Positions 18,710 to 28,309 of a stretch of 64,000 nt of DNA are shown piece after piece (within the stretch, counting starts at the first letter, position 1; the number at the start of each line of letters is the position of its first letter). A program made the translations under genes and the position numbers. The stretch covers positions 220,470 through 284,469 of the forward strand of contig JANYKN010000116.1 in the NCBI GenBank assembly GCA_025361565.1. The letters run 5' to 3'. The stretch is from Bacteroidota bacterium (GTDB lineage: Bacteria > Bacteroidota > Bacteroidia > Bacteroidales > NBLH01). The notes beneath the pieces are model-generated. The model was not told where the DNA came from. It was given only the letters and a program-made list of their open reading frames with translations, and did not search any database.

Positions 18710-20419
18710 TTACCAAGATCTGGTATATTTTCTTTTTCTTAAAAAGCTCGCTAATAAACCAAATAAAACGATAATTATTACTGGTAATGCCGTGTTTTCA
18801 GCTTTCCAAAATGCTTTTTCTTTAGAAATTTTTTCTTTACTAAGCAACCTCATTTTAATTTCTCTTAACCGAATACTCATCAAGCCTTCATCGTCACACA
18901 AATAATTAATGGCATTGAGCATAAAATCCTTATTTCCCTGAAAGGTTTGTTGGGAGTTGACATCAAATCCAATCGGGTAAACTTCACCTTTGGACGAAAC
19001 TTTATTAACCGGAATATCACCGTCGGATGCAATTATCATTTTTGTTGGCTTGCTTGACTTAATTATTTTTTCATTTGTAAGCGCCAAACCTGAAAGTAAA
19101 CGGTTCTTGAAATTTGATTCAAACTTACCTTCAAGCAAAACAGCCACAGGGAGTTTTCTGCTTTTGAATTGGGTTTCATCAACTTGTCTCTGAATATTTT
19201 CGATAGAAACCTGTGCCGGTGCATATTCAAATTTCGATTTATCGGAAGAAGTAAGTAAAATAAGCTTTTTAACTTCAGGTGATGAATCAACCGTATCAAG
19301 AGTGGACCCAAATTCCAACCTTAAAAGATTTAAATATTTATTAATTTCATGCGAATTGTCCGATAAAATTATTGGGAAATATGGCCAGGGTATCAAATCT
19401 ATTTTTGGCCTTCCATCTGGACCCTGCCTGGTCATTCCAATTGAGGCACATTGAACGTCCTGCAATAATCCTGGGTTTAATCGTACTCCATAGCGAAACA
19501 ACTGATCATCAAGATTTAAATCCAAAGGCATGGCAACCGTAACAGGCAAATTTCTTAAACTATCCAAATCCATTTTGGCGCCTTCGAGCAACCAAAGCAC
19601 TTTACCTCCATGCATAATATACTGGTCTATAACTAGTTTGTCGTTTTCGTTAAACCTTTGCATTGGTTTGGCAATGATTATGGCGGCAAACTGATCGAGA
19701 ATTCCAGGTGTACCATTCATGGTTCCCCTTTGTACTTCATAATATTCCGAAAGAATTGTAGTTATATCCATTACCTGATATTCGTTAAGCTCTCCATGGC
19801 CCTCAACAAAAGCAATTTTTTGTTTTTTAGGAGCACTCAATTTCCGAATGGCATTGGTCAACTCGTATTCCATCGATTGGATTGAATTATTTATATTATC
19901 CTCACTATCAGAACGATATCTGGGATCATTTTTTAATAAATTAACACCTAAATCTTTTCCTTTGTAAACCACAACTACTCCGGGGAAAACCATTTTTGAG
20001 CTTGTTTTGCCTTCTTCTGACGTTTCGTTAGATTCTATTGGAACTAATCCCTTTTCATATAGTTGTTTATACAATCCAAATCTAACTTTTTTATCGGGAT
20101 TTTCGCTTGGATTGATAAACCTGAAATTAATTTCTTTTTTGCCATGATAGCTGAATTCTTCAAGCAAATCGCTAATTGACCGGCGCATTCTTTTGAATCC
20201 AACAGGAAGATCGTCTCCTTCTAGATAAACTTTAACATATACCTGATCATCTATCTCTGAAAGAAGCCTAATGGTCTGTTTAGAAAGTGTATAGCGCCCT
20301 TCTGATGTTAGATCAAGCCTAACAATAAGAAACGAAACAATATAATTAAGCAGTAATACAATGATGAATACTGAAATTAGCTGTATGATATTTTGTTTTT
20401 TAATTTTTCTTCGATCCAT
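18710..20419 (-). CDS. gldG: Gliding-associated ABC transporter auxiliary protein GldG
   Basis: 569 residues. N-terminal membrane helix about 15-33; large periplasmic ABC-transporter auxiliary domain; C-terminal helix about 545-560 followed by a basic tail (LRKRKYTRSW). Family-like blocks: LDLTSEGRYTLSKQTIRLL, KKQKIAFVEGHGELNEYQV and VLWLLEGAKMDLDSL. GldG works with permease GldF and ATPase GldA; in Flavobacterium these genes are needed for gliding, but homologues also occur in non-gliding Bacteroidota. gldF lies 88 bases upstream; gldA is not in this window. Confidence 0.9.
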   Translation of the reverse strand: MDRRKIKKQNIIQLISVFIIVLLLNYIVSFLIVRLDLTSEGRYTLSKQTIRLLSEIDDQVYVKVYLEGDDLPVGFKRMRRSISDLLEEFSYHGKKEINFRFINPSENPDKKVRFGLYKQLYEKGLVPIESNETSEEGKTSSKMVFPGVVVVYKGKDLGVNLLKNDPRYRSDSEDNINNSIQSMEYELTNAIRKLSAPKKQKIAFVEGHGELNEYQVMDITTILSEYYEVQRGTMNGTPGILDQFAAIIIAKPMQRFNENDKLVIDQYIMHGGKVLWLLEGAKMDLDSLRNLPVTVAMPLDLNLDDQLFRYGVRLNPGLLQDVQCASIGMTRQGPDGRPKIDLIPWPYFPIILSDNSHEINKYLNLLRLEFGSTLDTVDSSPEVKKLILLTSSDKSKFEYAPAQVSIENIQRQVDETQFKSRKLPVAVLLEGKFESNFKNRLLSGLALTNEKIIKSSKPTKMIIASDGDIPVNKVSSKGEVYPIGFDVNSQQTFQGNKDFMLNAINYLCDDEGLMSIRLREIKMRLLSKEKISKEKAFWKAENTALPVIIIVLFGLLASFLRKRKYTRSW

Positions 20420-20506
20420 TTGTTCAATTTATTATTGCGGAGTTATCATTTAGAAAGATCCGAATGTTTTCTCTTCAAATTTTAATATACCTTGGTTAGA
20501 AAAGGA

Positions 20507-21238
20507 TTACCATTTACGGCTTTCGAGAACAGTTTTAGTTGTAAATAAAAATAGAATAATAACGCTTATAAAATATACAATATCACGTATGTCAAGCACT
20601 CCCCTACTCATTGATTTATAATGCTCATTTATTCCTAAATTCAGGATTGTTTCAGATATCCCTTCAAGAAAACTCAAACTGCTGATAGATTCAAAACCTA
20701 TATAAAAAAAGAAAGATAGTATAACACCTATAAGAAATGCAATTATTTGATTTTCAGCAAGTGAAGATGAAAAAAGGCCAATTGCAACATAAATAGCGGC
20801 AAGAAAAAACAATCCTATGTATGAACCCCATGTACCTCCAACATCTAGGTTACCAACTTCACTACCAAGCAGATAAACTGAAATATAATAAATAAATGTA
20901 GGGATAAGTGAAAACAATACCAAAACCAATCCTGATAAGTATTTTGCCAATATAATCTGTAAATCGGTAAAAGGTTTGGTAAACAACAATTCAATAGTGC
21001 CGGATTTTTTTTCGTCAGCAAAAAGCCTCATGGTAACTGCCGGAACTAAAAAAAGGAAAACCCATGGAGCTAATATAAAAAGTGGATCAAGAGTGGCGTA
21101 TCCATTATCGAGAATATTAAATTCGCCAGGAAAAACCCACAGAAACATTGCTGTTGCCAGCAAAAAAACAACAATTACAATATAACCGATTAGGGAACTA
21201 AAAAAGCTACTAATTTCTTTTCGTAATAATTGGAGCAT
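20507..21238 (-). CDS. gldF: Gliding-associated ABC transporter permease GldF
   Basis: 243 residues from the ATG at 21238 (MLQLLRKEISSFFSSLIGYI), which matches the usual GldF N terminus; the longer start at 21259 is not used because a -7 box at 21261-21268 would start transcription at about the same place. Six membrane helices are visible. The block MRLFADEKKSGTIELLFTKP, between the second and third helices, is the typical permease coupling segment. It partners GldG; the ATPase GldA is elsewhere. Confidence 0.9.
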   Translation of the reverse strand: MLQLLRKEISSFFSSLIGYIVIVVFLLATAMFLWVFPGEFNILDNGYATLDPLFILAPWVFLFLVPAVTMRLFADEKKSGTIELLFTKPFTDLQIILAKYLSGLVLVLFSLIPTFIYYISVYLLGSEVGNLDVGGTWGSYIGLFFLAAIYVAIGLFSSSLAENQIIAFLIGVILSFFFYIGFESISSLSFLEGISETILNLGINEHYKSMSRGVLDIRDIVYFISVIILFLFTTKTVLESRKW

Positions 21239-21260
21239 AATATACAGTTTGATTGACATG

Positions 21261-21268
21261 CAAATTTA
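21261..21268 (-). promoter_or_regulatory. -7 box of gldF
   Basis: TAAATTTG on the minus strand fits TAnnTTTG; transcription start is predicted near 21255. No clear -33 box. Confidence 0.5.
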
Positions 21269-21334
21269 AACTATTTTTACATCTATTGAAAAAATAGCAG
21301 CTAAAAGGAAAAAAAAGGAACTGGAATTATCAAT

Positions 21335-22303
21335 TCAATTATGCCAATTCAAAATGACACCTACCTTTATTGCCCAAATATCTGTAGAACTATAATAGTT
21401 TTGATAGATTCCACCTACAGAGAAGTAACCGTTTAGGTTTTTAGCATTCATAAAACGCTTGTTATAATGAATACCAACTTCTGTAAAAGGAAATACATTG
21501 TCATCCGGGTTGGCAGCATCATTAAAATCGATTGAAATTCTTCCACCAATATCTATATAATCGCGGTTTTGTAATAGGCCAAATTTCGCACCCAAATAAT
21601 ATTCAAAAAAAGTGGTTTGACTATATTCTTCTCTATGCATTCCTGCCCCAAAAATCAATTTTGCATTTTCGTTTGCCTTTAGATTTAATAAAAACAACAA
21701 ATCCCATGTTTTAAAAGCATCAGGTAAATCCTGGCTAAATTCGGTAAGTATATTATAACGATAATCAATGAGGAACCACGCTAGATTAGCCCTAATGCCA
21801 GGTAAAAAATCGTAATATTTGTAAGTTTTTTCTTTCGAATACTCAAAACCTAAGGCAAAATTGGCATTCAAGTCCAATGAAAATTCTTTCGGTTCTTTTT
21901 TAATATTTAAATTTTGGTTTTCATTGTTTATTATGGGATTATCTGTAATCACATTATTCTCGGGATTTTTATATGGTATAACAGCACTATCCGGAGGAAT
22001 TAGATTTTGATTTTCCTGAACATTATTATTCACAACATTATCATTATTGTTTTCAGAATTATTGTGACCGGAAAAAAGACAACCTGTAAAAATATCAAAT
22101 ATTGAACTGAAACACCCGGTAGCTATTTCACTTCCAATATCTGAGCTTGAAGAACTACTATTTGATGAGTTGCTGTTTGAATTATTACTCTTGTTCTCGT
22201 TCGAATTTTTTTTAATATCCTGAATTTGTGCACTTAAAGAAAATTCAAAAAAAAGAAATATAATAATAGCAAATATTGTCGGTAATTGAATTTGGTTTTT
22301 CAT
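21335..22303 (-). CDS. Envelope protein with Asn/Ser-rich linker, copy 1 of a paralogous pair
   Basis: 322 residues with a signal peptide (about 1-26, ending LSAQ). Residues about 30-60 are a low-complexity Asn/Ser stretch and 85-140 an Asn/Pro-rich stretch, so the N-terminal third is probably disordered. Residues about 145-322 alternate hydrophobic strands and end in a Trp-containing strand (WAIKVGVILNWHN), like a small outer-membrane barrel. The C-terminal 180 residues align with the next gene (DYRYNILTEF against DFRFNMLTEY, WDLLFLLNLK against WELLFLLNII, YQNYYSS.DIWA in both). I do not recognise a named family. Confidence 0.7.
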   Translation of the reverse strand: MKNQIQLPTIFAIIIFLFFEFSLSAQIQDIKKNSNENKSNNSNSNSSNSSSSSSDIGSEIATGCFSSIFDIFTGCLFSGHNNSENNNDNVVNNNVQENQNLIPPDSAVIPYKNPENNVITDNPIINNENQNLNIKKEPKEFSLDLNANFALGFEYSKEKTYKYYDFLPGIRANLAWFLIDYRYNILTEFSQDLPDAFKTWDLLFLLNLKANENAKLIFGAGMHREEYSQTTFFEYYLGAKFGLLQNRDYIDIGGRISIDFNDAANPDDNVFPFTEVGIHYNKRFMNAKNLNGYFSVGGIYQNYYSSTDIWAIKVGVILNWHN

Positions 22304-22354
22304 GTTGTTTGTGATTTGAGGTGAATAACTTGTTTAATAAAAATCAAAACATTA

Positions 22355-23137
22355 TCAATGAAAATTTAATGCAATTCCTCCACGGGCAGCCCAAATATCA
22401 TGAGAACTATAGTAGTTTTGATACATAGCTCCCAATGTAATATATGCATAAACATGGCTGAAACTGATTATCCGTGTGTTGTACCTTATTCCTCCTTCAA
22501 AAAAAGGAAGTTTAGAAGTTGAATAATCAAAAACAACACGAGAATCCATATCGATAAAATCATGTTGATTTGGCATACCTATTTTAAATTCAAGATAATT
22601 CTCATTGTAATATGAATCGGTAAACGTTTCGTTGTATATTCCAGAACCAAAGATAATTTTAAAGCTTTCATCAGGTATAATATTCAATAGGAACAAAAGT
22701 TCCCACGATTTAAATGAATTGGGAAAATCATTGGTATATTCAGTTAACATATTAAACCTGAAATCGGTTGAAAAAATGCCCAGATTTCCTCTTACTTCCG
22801 GCAAATAATTAATGTAGTTAAAGACTGTATCATGAGCAAAATGGAGTGCATATGCAAATTGTCCATTGATTTCGAAAGATAAAACAGTGGGATCCAAATA
22901 GCGCATATTCATGATTTCCTTGTGATGATCAATCAAAAAATCAATGAAATAAAATCCGCCATCCCAACAGCAGCTTAATGCAGAACATCCTGCATCAACA
23001 TCAGAGCCTGAACAACCTGAAAAAATATCACCTGCCCCATTGGCAAGATCCTTAATGTCACCAATTTGACTAAATGATTTGCATGGAGTCAATAAACTTA
23101 AAAATATAGTAGTAAGTATTAATAATAACTTCTTCAT
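22355..23137 (-). CDS. Envelope protein, copy 2 of a paralogous pair
   Basis: 260 residues with a signal peptide (about 1-23, ending CKSFSQ). It is upstream of, and co-directional with, its paralogue (51-base gap), so the two are probably co-transcribed. The N-terminal linker differs: a short Cys-rich segment (IFSGCSGSDVDAGCSALSCC) replaces the Asn/Ser stretch. The strand-rich C-terminal part aligns with copy 1 throughout. Likely a periplasmic or outer-membrane structural protein; no catalytic motif. Confidence 0.7.
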   Translation of the reverse strand: MKKLLLILTTIFLSLLTPCKSFSQIGDIKDLANGAGDIFSGCSGSDVDAGCSALSCCWDGGFYFIDFLIDHHKEIMNMRYLDPTVLSFEINGQFAYALHFAHDTVFNYINYLPEVRGNLGIFSTDFRFNMLTEYTNDFPNSFKSWELLFLLNIIPDESFKIIFGSGIYNETFTDSYYNENYLEFKIGMPNQHDFIDMDSRVVFDYSTSKLPFFEGGIRYNTRIISFSHVYAYITLGAMYQNYYSSHDIWAARGGIALNFH

Positions 23138-23288
23138 AGTTTATTATTTGATAACAAATAAATAACGAAAAAAAAATTAATTTCCATATCTAATTCTATT
23201 AATTTTGCAGCAATTGTCAAATTTGGAATCATTGTACATTCAAAACTATTAAAAAGCTTTTAAAAATATAACAACTAAAGTTAAAGAT

Positions 23289-24341
23289 ATGCTATTTAAA
23301 AACAAAATCTTTAGAAGTATACTACTTGTGATCTTAATCATTATGCTTTTAGCAATTACAGTGGCTTACTTTTTCTATCAGAGAATTTATACCGATAATG
23401 TTTCAATTGGCGATGCTAAAGCCTTTTATTTGTACATTCCTACCAACAGTAAATTTGAAGATGTTGTTGATTCACTTGAAAATAATCATGTTTTAAAGGA
23501 AACTGCAAGTTTTATTTGGGTAGCTAACAGAAAGAAATATGAAAACAAAATTAAGGCAGGAAGATATGAGATTACACCCGGAATGAGTAACAATGAAATT
23601 GTTAACATGCTTAGAATTGGAAATCAAAAGCCCGTAAATTTGACTTTCAATTCAATTCGTACAAAATCTGAATTGGCAAAAAAGATTTCGGACCAATTGG
23701 AATTTGACTCATTATCGCTGATTAATTTGTTAAATGATAGAGTTTATCTTAAAGAATATGGATTTACCCCACAGTCTGTAATTAGTATGTTTATTCCCAA
23801 TACCTATCAGTTTAACTGGAATAAAACTGCTGAGGAGTTTTTTGTAAAAATGAATAGTGAATATGAAAAGTTTTGGAACATTAATCGCCTTAAAAAGCTT
23901 AAATCATTAAAATTAAGCAAATTAGAAGTATCAACACTTGCATCCATTGTTCAAGCTGAACAATCAGTGCGAAATGATGAAAAAGCAAGAGTGGCAGGGC
24001 TTTATATAAACCGAATTAAGCAAGGCATGTTGCTGGAATCGGACCCTACCATTGTTTATGCAATAGGTGATTTTAATATACGCAGGGTGCTTAATCGCGA
24101 CAAGGAAATTGATTCGCCATACAATACCTATAAATATGCGGGACTACCACCAGGGCCTATCAATTTGCCTGAAATTTCATCGATTGATGCCGTTTTAAAT
24201 TACGAAAAGCATGACTACATTTTTATGTGTGCCAAAGAAGATTTTTCGGGTTACCATAATTTTTCGACCAACCTAACTCAACATAATATTTATGCAAGGA
24301 AATATCAATTGGCTTTGAATAAAAAGGGAATAAAAAGGTGA
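23289..24341 (+). CDS. mltG: Endolytic murein transglycosylase
   Basis: 350 residues. One N-terminal membrane helix (about 8-30) and a periplasmic YceG domain. The catalytic region reads STLASIVQAEQSVRNDEKAR (the Glu after QA is the expected catalytic acid) followed by VAGLYINRIKQGMLLESDPT and YNTYKYAGLPPGPI. It cuts nascent glycan strands inside the inner membrane and so sets glycan length. The reading frame ends 45 bases before a heptanucleotide repeat; a candidate -7 box (TAATTTTG, 23200-23207) lies 80 bases upstream of the start. Confidence 0.93.
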   Translation: MLFKNKIFRSILLVILIIMLLAITVAYFFYQRIYTDNVSIGDAKAFYLYIPTNSKFEDVVDSLENNHVLKETASFIWVANRKKYENKIKAGRYEITPGMSNNEIVNMLRIGNQKPVNLTFNSIRTKSELAKKISDQLEFDSLSLINLLNDRVYLKEYGFTPQSVISMFIPNTYQFNWNKTAEEFFVKMNSEYEKFWNINRLKKLKSLKLSKLEVSTLASIVQAEQSVRNDEKARVAGLYINRIKQGMLLESDPTIVYAIGDFNIRRVLNRDKEIDSPYNTYKYAGLPPGPINLPEISSIDAVLNYEKHDYIFMCAKEDFSGYHNFSTNLTQHNIYARKYQLALNKKGIKR

Positions 24342-24386
24342 AATTTTCAAGATAAAAGATGAAAGGAAAAAGATAAAAGTGAAATT

Positions 24387-24498
24387 CAAATAACAAATAA
24401 CAAATAACAAATAACAAATAACAAATAACAAATAACAAATAACAAATAACAAATAACAAATAACAAATAACAAGTAATCAATAATCAATAATCAATAG
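24387..24498. repeat. Heptanucleotide tandem repeat upstream of the phosphohexomutase gene
   Basis: Twelve perfect CAAATAA units (24387-24470), then CAAGTAA, two TCAATAA units and TCAATAG: sixteen heptamers, 112 bases, ending 3 bases before an ATG. It starts 45 bases after mltG. Such repeats change length by slippage. It lies in the probable 5' leader or promoter zone of the next gene, not inside a coding frame. Confidence 0.95.
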
Positions 24499-24501
24499 CA
24501 A

Positions 24502-25854
24502 ATGAAGGCTTTTCACGCATACGACATTAGAGGAATATACAACCAGGACTTTGATAAAAATGATGTTTACAAAATAGGCTATTTTTTGCCGGGGCTCTTA
24601 AAAACCAACCGGGTATTGGTAGGCAGGGATGTTCGGCTATCATCTCCAGAAGTTTTCGAGTATTTGGCTAAAGGTATAATTGACAGTGGAGCAAATGTTT
24701 ATGATGTTGGATTATCAACCACTCCTATGATTTATTTTGCAACTGCAAAATATGAATTTGATGCTTCTGTAATGATAACAGCATCTCATAATGGAAAGGA
24801 ATATAATGGATTAAAAGTTTCAACCACAGGTGCTGCTCCTGTGGGATACGACAATGGTCTAAAAGAGCTTGAAATCCTTATGAATACTGGGAAGATTATT
24901 ATCACTGAAAAACCAGGTGCAATTATTCCTTTCAATGCAAAAGATGATTATCTAACTTTTTTAAAAAGCTATTTGCCGGATATTTCAAATCTGAATTTGT
25001 CTATTGATTGTTCAAATGGAATGGCCGGCTTATTTATTAAAGATATTTTGGGCAATAGACCTCTTTATTTATTTGACGATCTTGATGGCAGTTTTCCTAA
25101 CCATGCACCAAACCCTTTGGTAATGGATAACGTCAAACAATTGCAAAAAGCGGTAATTGACAACAAAAGTGATATTGGAGTTATTTTCGATGGTGATGCT
25201 GATAGAGTAATGTTTGTTGATGAAAACGGTAAATTTATTCCTCCGGATTTGATGATTGCATTGATGGCACCTCATTTTCTTAAAAATAATAAATCGCAAA
25301 AACCTTTGGTAATCCACGATATCAGAACATCAAAATCAGTAATAGAATATATTGAAAATTTAGGTGGAATCCCTTATATGTGGAAGGTGGGCCGTGCTTA
25401 TGCTGCAATTAAGCTTAAAGAAATAGATGGCCTTTTTGGAGGTGAACTAGCTGGACATTATTACTTTAAGGATTTTTATTTTTCCGATTCTGGTATTCTG
25501 GCTTGTCTGATTATTCTTGAAATATTAAGCAAACTCAAAGCTGAGGGCAAAAAAATTTCGGAACAGATACAATCAATTGTTAAATACAGCAATTCAGGTG
25601 AAATCAATTTTACTATCGAAAAAAAGATGGAAGCTATGCTTCGATTAAAAGAATATTTTACAGAAAATGATCAAGTACTTCATTTTTATGATTTTGATGG
25701 TTACCGAATCGAGTTCGCCGATTGGTGGTTTAACATTAGACCCTCAAATACAGAACCTTATTTGAGGTTGTTGGTTGAGGCAAAGACAGATGAGATGCTG
25801 GCAGAAAAATTAATCACGATAAAAAAGATATTAGGCGATTTTATCCTGAAATAA
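24502..25854 (+). CDS. Phosphohexomutase (phosphomannomutase/phosphoglucomutase family)
   Basis: 450 residues. It interconverts hexose 6- and 1-phosphates, feeding nucleotide-sugar and surface-glycan synthesis. All four family loops are present: catalytic Ser95 in TASHNGKEYNGLK, the metal loop DGDADRVMFVDENG, the sugar loop GGELAGHYYF, and the phosphate loop RPSNTEPYLRLLVEAK. The sugar loop GGE.(S/A)GH and overall length fit the ManB/AlgC branch, so mannose or glucose phosphate are the likely substrates; GlmM is less likely. The start codon comes directly after the heptamer repeat, so repeat length could affect its expression. Confidence 0.9.
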   Translation: MKAFHAYDIRGIYNQDFDKNDVYKIGYFLPGLLKTNRVLVGRDVRLSSPEVFEYLAKGIIDSGANVYDVGLSTTPMIYFATAKYEFDASVMITASHNGKEYNGLKVSTTGAAPVGYDNGLKELEILMNTGKIIITEKPGAIIPFNAKDDYLTFLKSYLPDISNLNLSIDCSNGMAGLFIKDILGNRPLYLFDDLDGSFPNHAPNPLVMDNVKQLQKAVIDNKSDIGVIFDGDADRVMFVDENGKFIPPDLMIALMAPHFLKNNKSQKPLVIHDIRTSKSVIEYIENLGGIPYMWKVGRAYAAIKLKEIDGLFGGELAGHYYFKDFYFSDSGILACLIILEILSKLKAEGKKISEQIQSIVKYSNSGEINFTIEKKMEAMLRLKEYFTENDQVLHFYDFDGYRIEFADWWFNIRPSNTEPYLRLLVEAKTDEMLAEKLITIKKILGDFILK

Positions 25855-25969
25855 ATTATCAAACCAAATTATTACCCGTTTAATATTATATAAAAAGTCT
25901 AGAACCAAATTAACTTGTCGCAATTAATCGTCAAGCCATTGAACAATATTTCAATGGCTTAGCAACTCA

Positions 25970-26341
25970 TTAGGACAGTTTATTGTTTAAATCTTTTTTA
26001 AATTTGGCAGTAATATTAAAAGCATGGGTAATAACTCCTTTATCTTTGGTCACATTTAAAAAAGGACCAAAAAGAAAGGTATATGGCAGATTAATTCCTT
26101 CAATAAATTCATTTAAATCATTGATATCTTCTTTGCTATTGAACATACATTTAATTTTTTCCTCGTAACCTGTGATGGTTTCATCCAAAGGCCCATAAGT
26201 CATGATTGTAACAGAAAGACTTTTATCTTTAAGGTATCCATATTTCACCAAAGTCTTTTCACGATTTATTTTTATTTTGCCAATGTATTCGGCTAAATTA
26301 TCCTTGTTTTCGAGAAAAAAACGGACAGCAGAATTTTCCAT
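25970..26341 (-). CDS. Small hypothetical protein with a decayed paralogue nearby
   Basis: 123 residues, no signal peptide or membrane helix, predicted as a mixed alpha/beta single domain. I do not recognise a family. The C-terminal 55 residues (FNSKEDINDL through GVITHAFNITAKFKK) align with a broken copy at 30914-31072 on the same strand, so the family has at least two members in this locus. It stands alone, convergent with the phosphohexomutase gene and divergent from the RNB gene. Confidence 0.65.
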   Translation of the reverse strand: MENSAVRFFLENKDNLAEYIGKIKINREKTLVKYGYLKDKSLSVTIMTYGPLDETITGYEEKIKCMFNSKEDINDLNEFIEGINLPYTFLFGPFLNVTKDKGVITHAFNITAKFKKDLNNKLS

Positions 26342-26620
26342 AATGTATTTTTATTAAAATTTTCAAAAGTATAAATAAATCCAGTAAAATATATAATAGA
26401 ATTAAAAAGGTGCATAAACCCGTATACTCCTATTAAGACGAGAACTTACAAAAAAGTTTCCCCAAAAAAACTTTATTGCCATTGAGGGCTTCACCGTATA
26501 TATCTGACCACTTCGTAGTTATTTATTCGACCCTTAATCCAAATTATTAGATGGATTTTATTATCGATTTTATTTTTATCTTAGGCTTTTAAAACACACC
26601 ACCATAAAATAAAGGCTACC

Positions 26621-28087
26621 ATGGAAAAGAATACTCAACGGATTGCTCTACAGAAAATTGCTAGAAAAGTAATGATTGAAAGAGGATTTAATACGGATTT
26701 TCCTTCTGAAGTACTTGATGAATTAATGGAAATAAAGGATCCTTTCAATTCTAAACAGAACACAGTAAAAGATTTGCGCAACTTGTTGTGGTGTTCTATT
26801 GACAATGAAGAATCACGCGATCTCGACCAATTATCAGTTGCTGAACAACTACCTGAAAACAAGGTGCGTATATTGGTTGCCATTGCCGATGTGGACGCTC
26901 TGGTCAACGCCCAATCCAATATTGATCATTATGCTAGCCAAAATACATCTACCATTTATACAATAGCACAAATATTCCCTATGCTTCCTGAGAAATTATC
27001 TACAGATCTTACTTCTTTAGGTTTCGATGAAGTCCGCTATGCAGTTGTAGTTGAAATGATCGTTGATGATAATGGTTCGGTGATACAATCGGATGTTTAT
27101 TGTGCAACTGTTTGCAACCATGCAAAACTTGATTATAACCCAGTTGGCGCCTGGCTTGAAGGAACCTTACCCTTGCCTGACGAAATAATGAAAGTGGAAG
27201 GTTTGGCTGAAAATATAATACTCCAGGACAAAGTTGCACAAAAGATGAAAGATTTGCGGTATGAACATGGTGCATTAGATTTTGAAACTATTGAGTCCCG
27301 ACCTGTCTTTGATGGAGATAGATTGTGTGAGATGAAAGGTGAAAAGAAAAACAGGGCCAAAAGCCTGATTGAAGATTTCATGATTGCGTGTAATGGAATA
27401 ACAGCACAATATCTGGCAACAAAGAAGTTTCCTTCGTTGCGCAGGGTTGTTCGTACACCTAAGCGATGGGATAGGATAGTTGAACTAGCCACAGAGCATA
27501 ATTTTAGGCTGCCCACTGAGCCTGACCCCAAATCTCTTTCAGAATGTTTTAAATTTATTAAACAAAACCTACCGGAACATTATACCGATTTTTCGTTTAG
27601 TGTGCTAAAACTAATGGGTGGTGGTGAGTATGTTATGGAATTGCCAGGTTCCACCCCACAAGGACATTTTGGTCTGGCTGTGAAAAATTATTCACATTCA
27701 ACAGCTCCAAACCGTCGCTATCCTGATTTGATTACTCATCGTTTGCTTAAATCTGCTATGGTGGGTCAGAATATTCCTTATTCAGCAGAACAACTTGAGC
27801 TTATTGCAAAGAATTGTACAGTAAAAGAAGACGACGCAAAGAAAGTAGAACGTCAAGTCGAAAAGTCTGCTCATGCAATGTTAATGGAAACGAGAATAGG
27901 TGAGATATTTGAAGCCATTGTAAGTGGAGCTGCAGCAAAAGGAACATGGATCAAGCTTTTGAATCCACATCTCGAAGGAAAATTAGTGAAAGGATTTGAA
28001 GGATTAGAAGTGGGGCATAAAATAAAAGTACGACTTGTAAATGTTGATGTTCAATCCGGTTTTATCGATTTTGAAAGGGTTGAATAA
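26621..28087 (+). CDS. Stand-alone RNB-domain ribonuclease
   Basis: 488 residues. The RNB catalytic core is clear: SIDNEESRDLDQ near residue 55-66 supplies the Asp cluster that binds magnesium, and SHSTAPNRRYPDLITHR near 358-375 is the second signature. The C terminus (GTWIKLLNPHLEGKLVKGFE to the end) looks like a single S1-type barrel. The N-terminal cold-shock domains of RNase R and RNase II are missing, so it is shorter than RNase R (about 700-800 residues). It should degrade single-stranded RNA 3' to 5'. No neighbours in an operon. Confidence 0.88.
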   Translation: MEKNTQRIALQKIARKVMIERGFNTDFPSEVLDELMEIKDPFNSKQNTVKDLRNLLWCSIDNEESRDLDQLSVAEQLPENKVRILVAIADVDALVNAQSNIDHYASQNTSTIYTIAQIFPMLPEKLSTDLTSLGFDEVRYAVVVEMIVDDNGSVIQSDVYCATVCNHAKLDYNPVGAWLEGTLPLPDEIMKVEGLAENIILQDKVAQKMKDLRYEHGALDFETIESRPVFDGDRLCEMKGEKKNRAKSLIEDFMIACNGITAQYLATKKFPSLRRVVRTPKRWDRIVELATEHNFRLPTEPDPKSLSECFKFIKQNLPEHYTDFSFSVLKLMGGGEYVMELPGSTPQGHFGLAVKNYSHSTAPNRRYPDLITHRLLKSAMVGQNIPYSAEQLELIAKNCTVKEDDAKKVERQVEKSAHAMLMETRIGEIFEAIVSGAAAKGTWIKLLNPHLEGKLVKGFEGLEVGHKIKVRLVNVDVQSGFIDFERVE

Positions 28088-28309
28088 CACTCAATCAATA
28101 TAGGACTATAACTTTATAATGTGGCTGTTCTAAATAAATACGATATATTTAAACAGTTATTACTAATCCATTAGGGATAAAACTTATTCATACAATTTTA
28201 TAAGTAAAAATATATTGCAATCCAAATTACAGCTTTAAAGGTTTATATACGCTCTATACATTTTGTACCTTTATTTATCATTAATCTTAAACTTCTAAAT
28301 TTATTAATC

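Noticed and set aside
24223..24488. Two minus-strand frames with repeated CYLLFVI-type residues
   Set aside because: They are the heptamer repeat read in different frames; 7 is not a multiple of 3, so any frame without stops is an artefact of the repeat.
24387..24498. CRISPR-like array
   Set aside because: Units are 7 bases with no spacers and no cas genes nearby; it is a simple tandem repeat.
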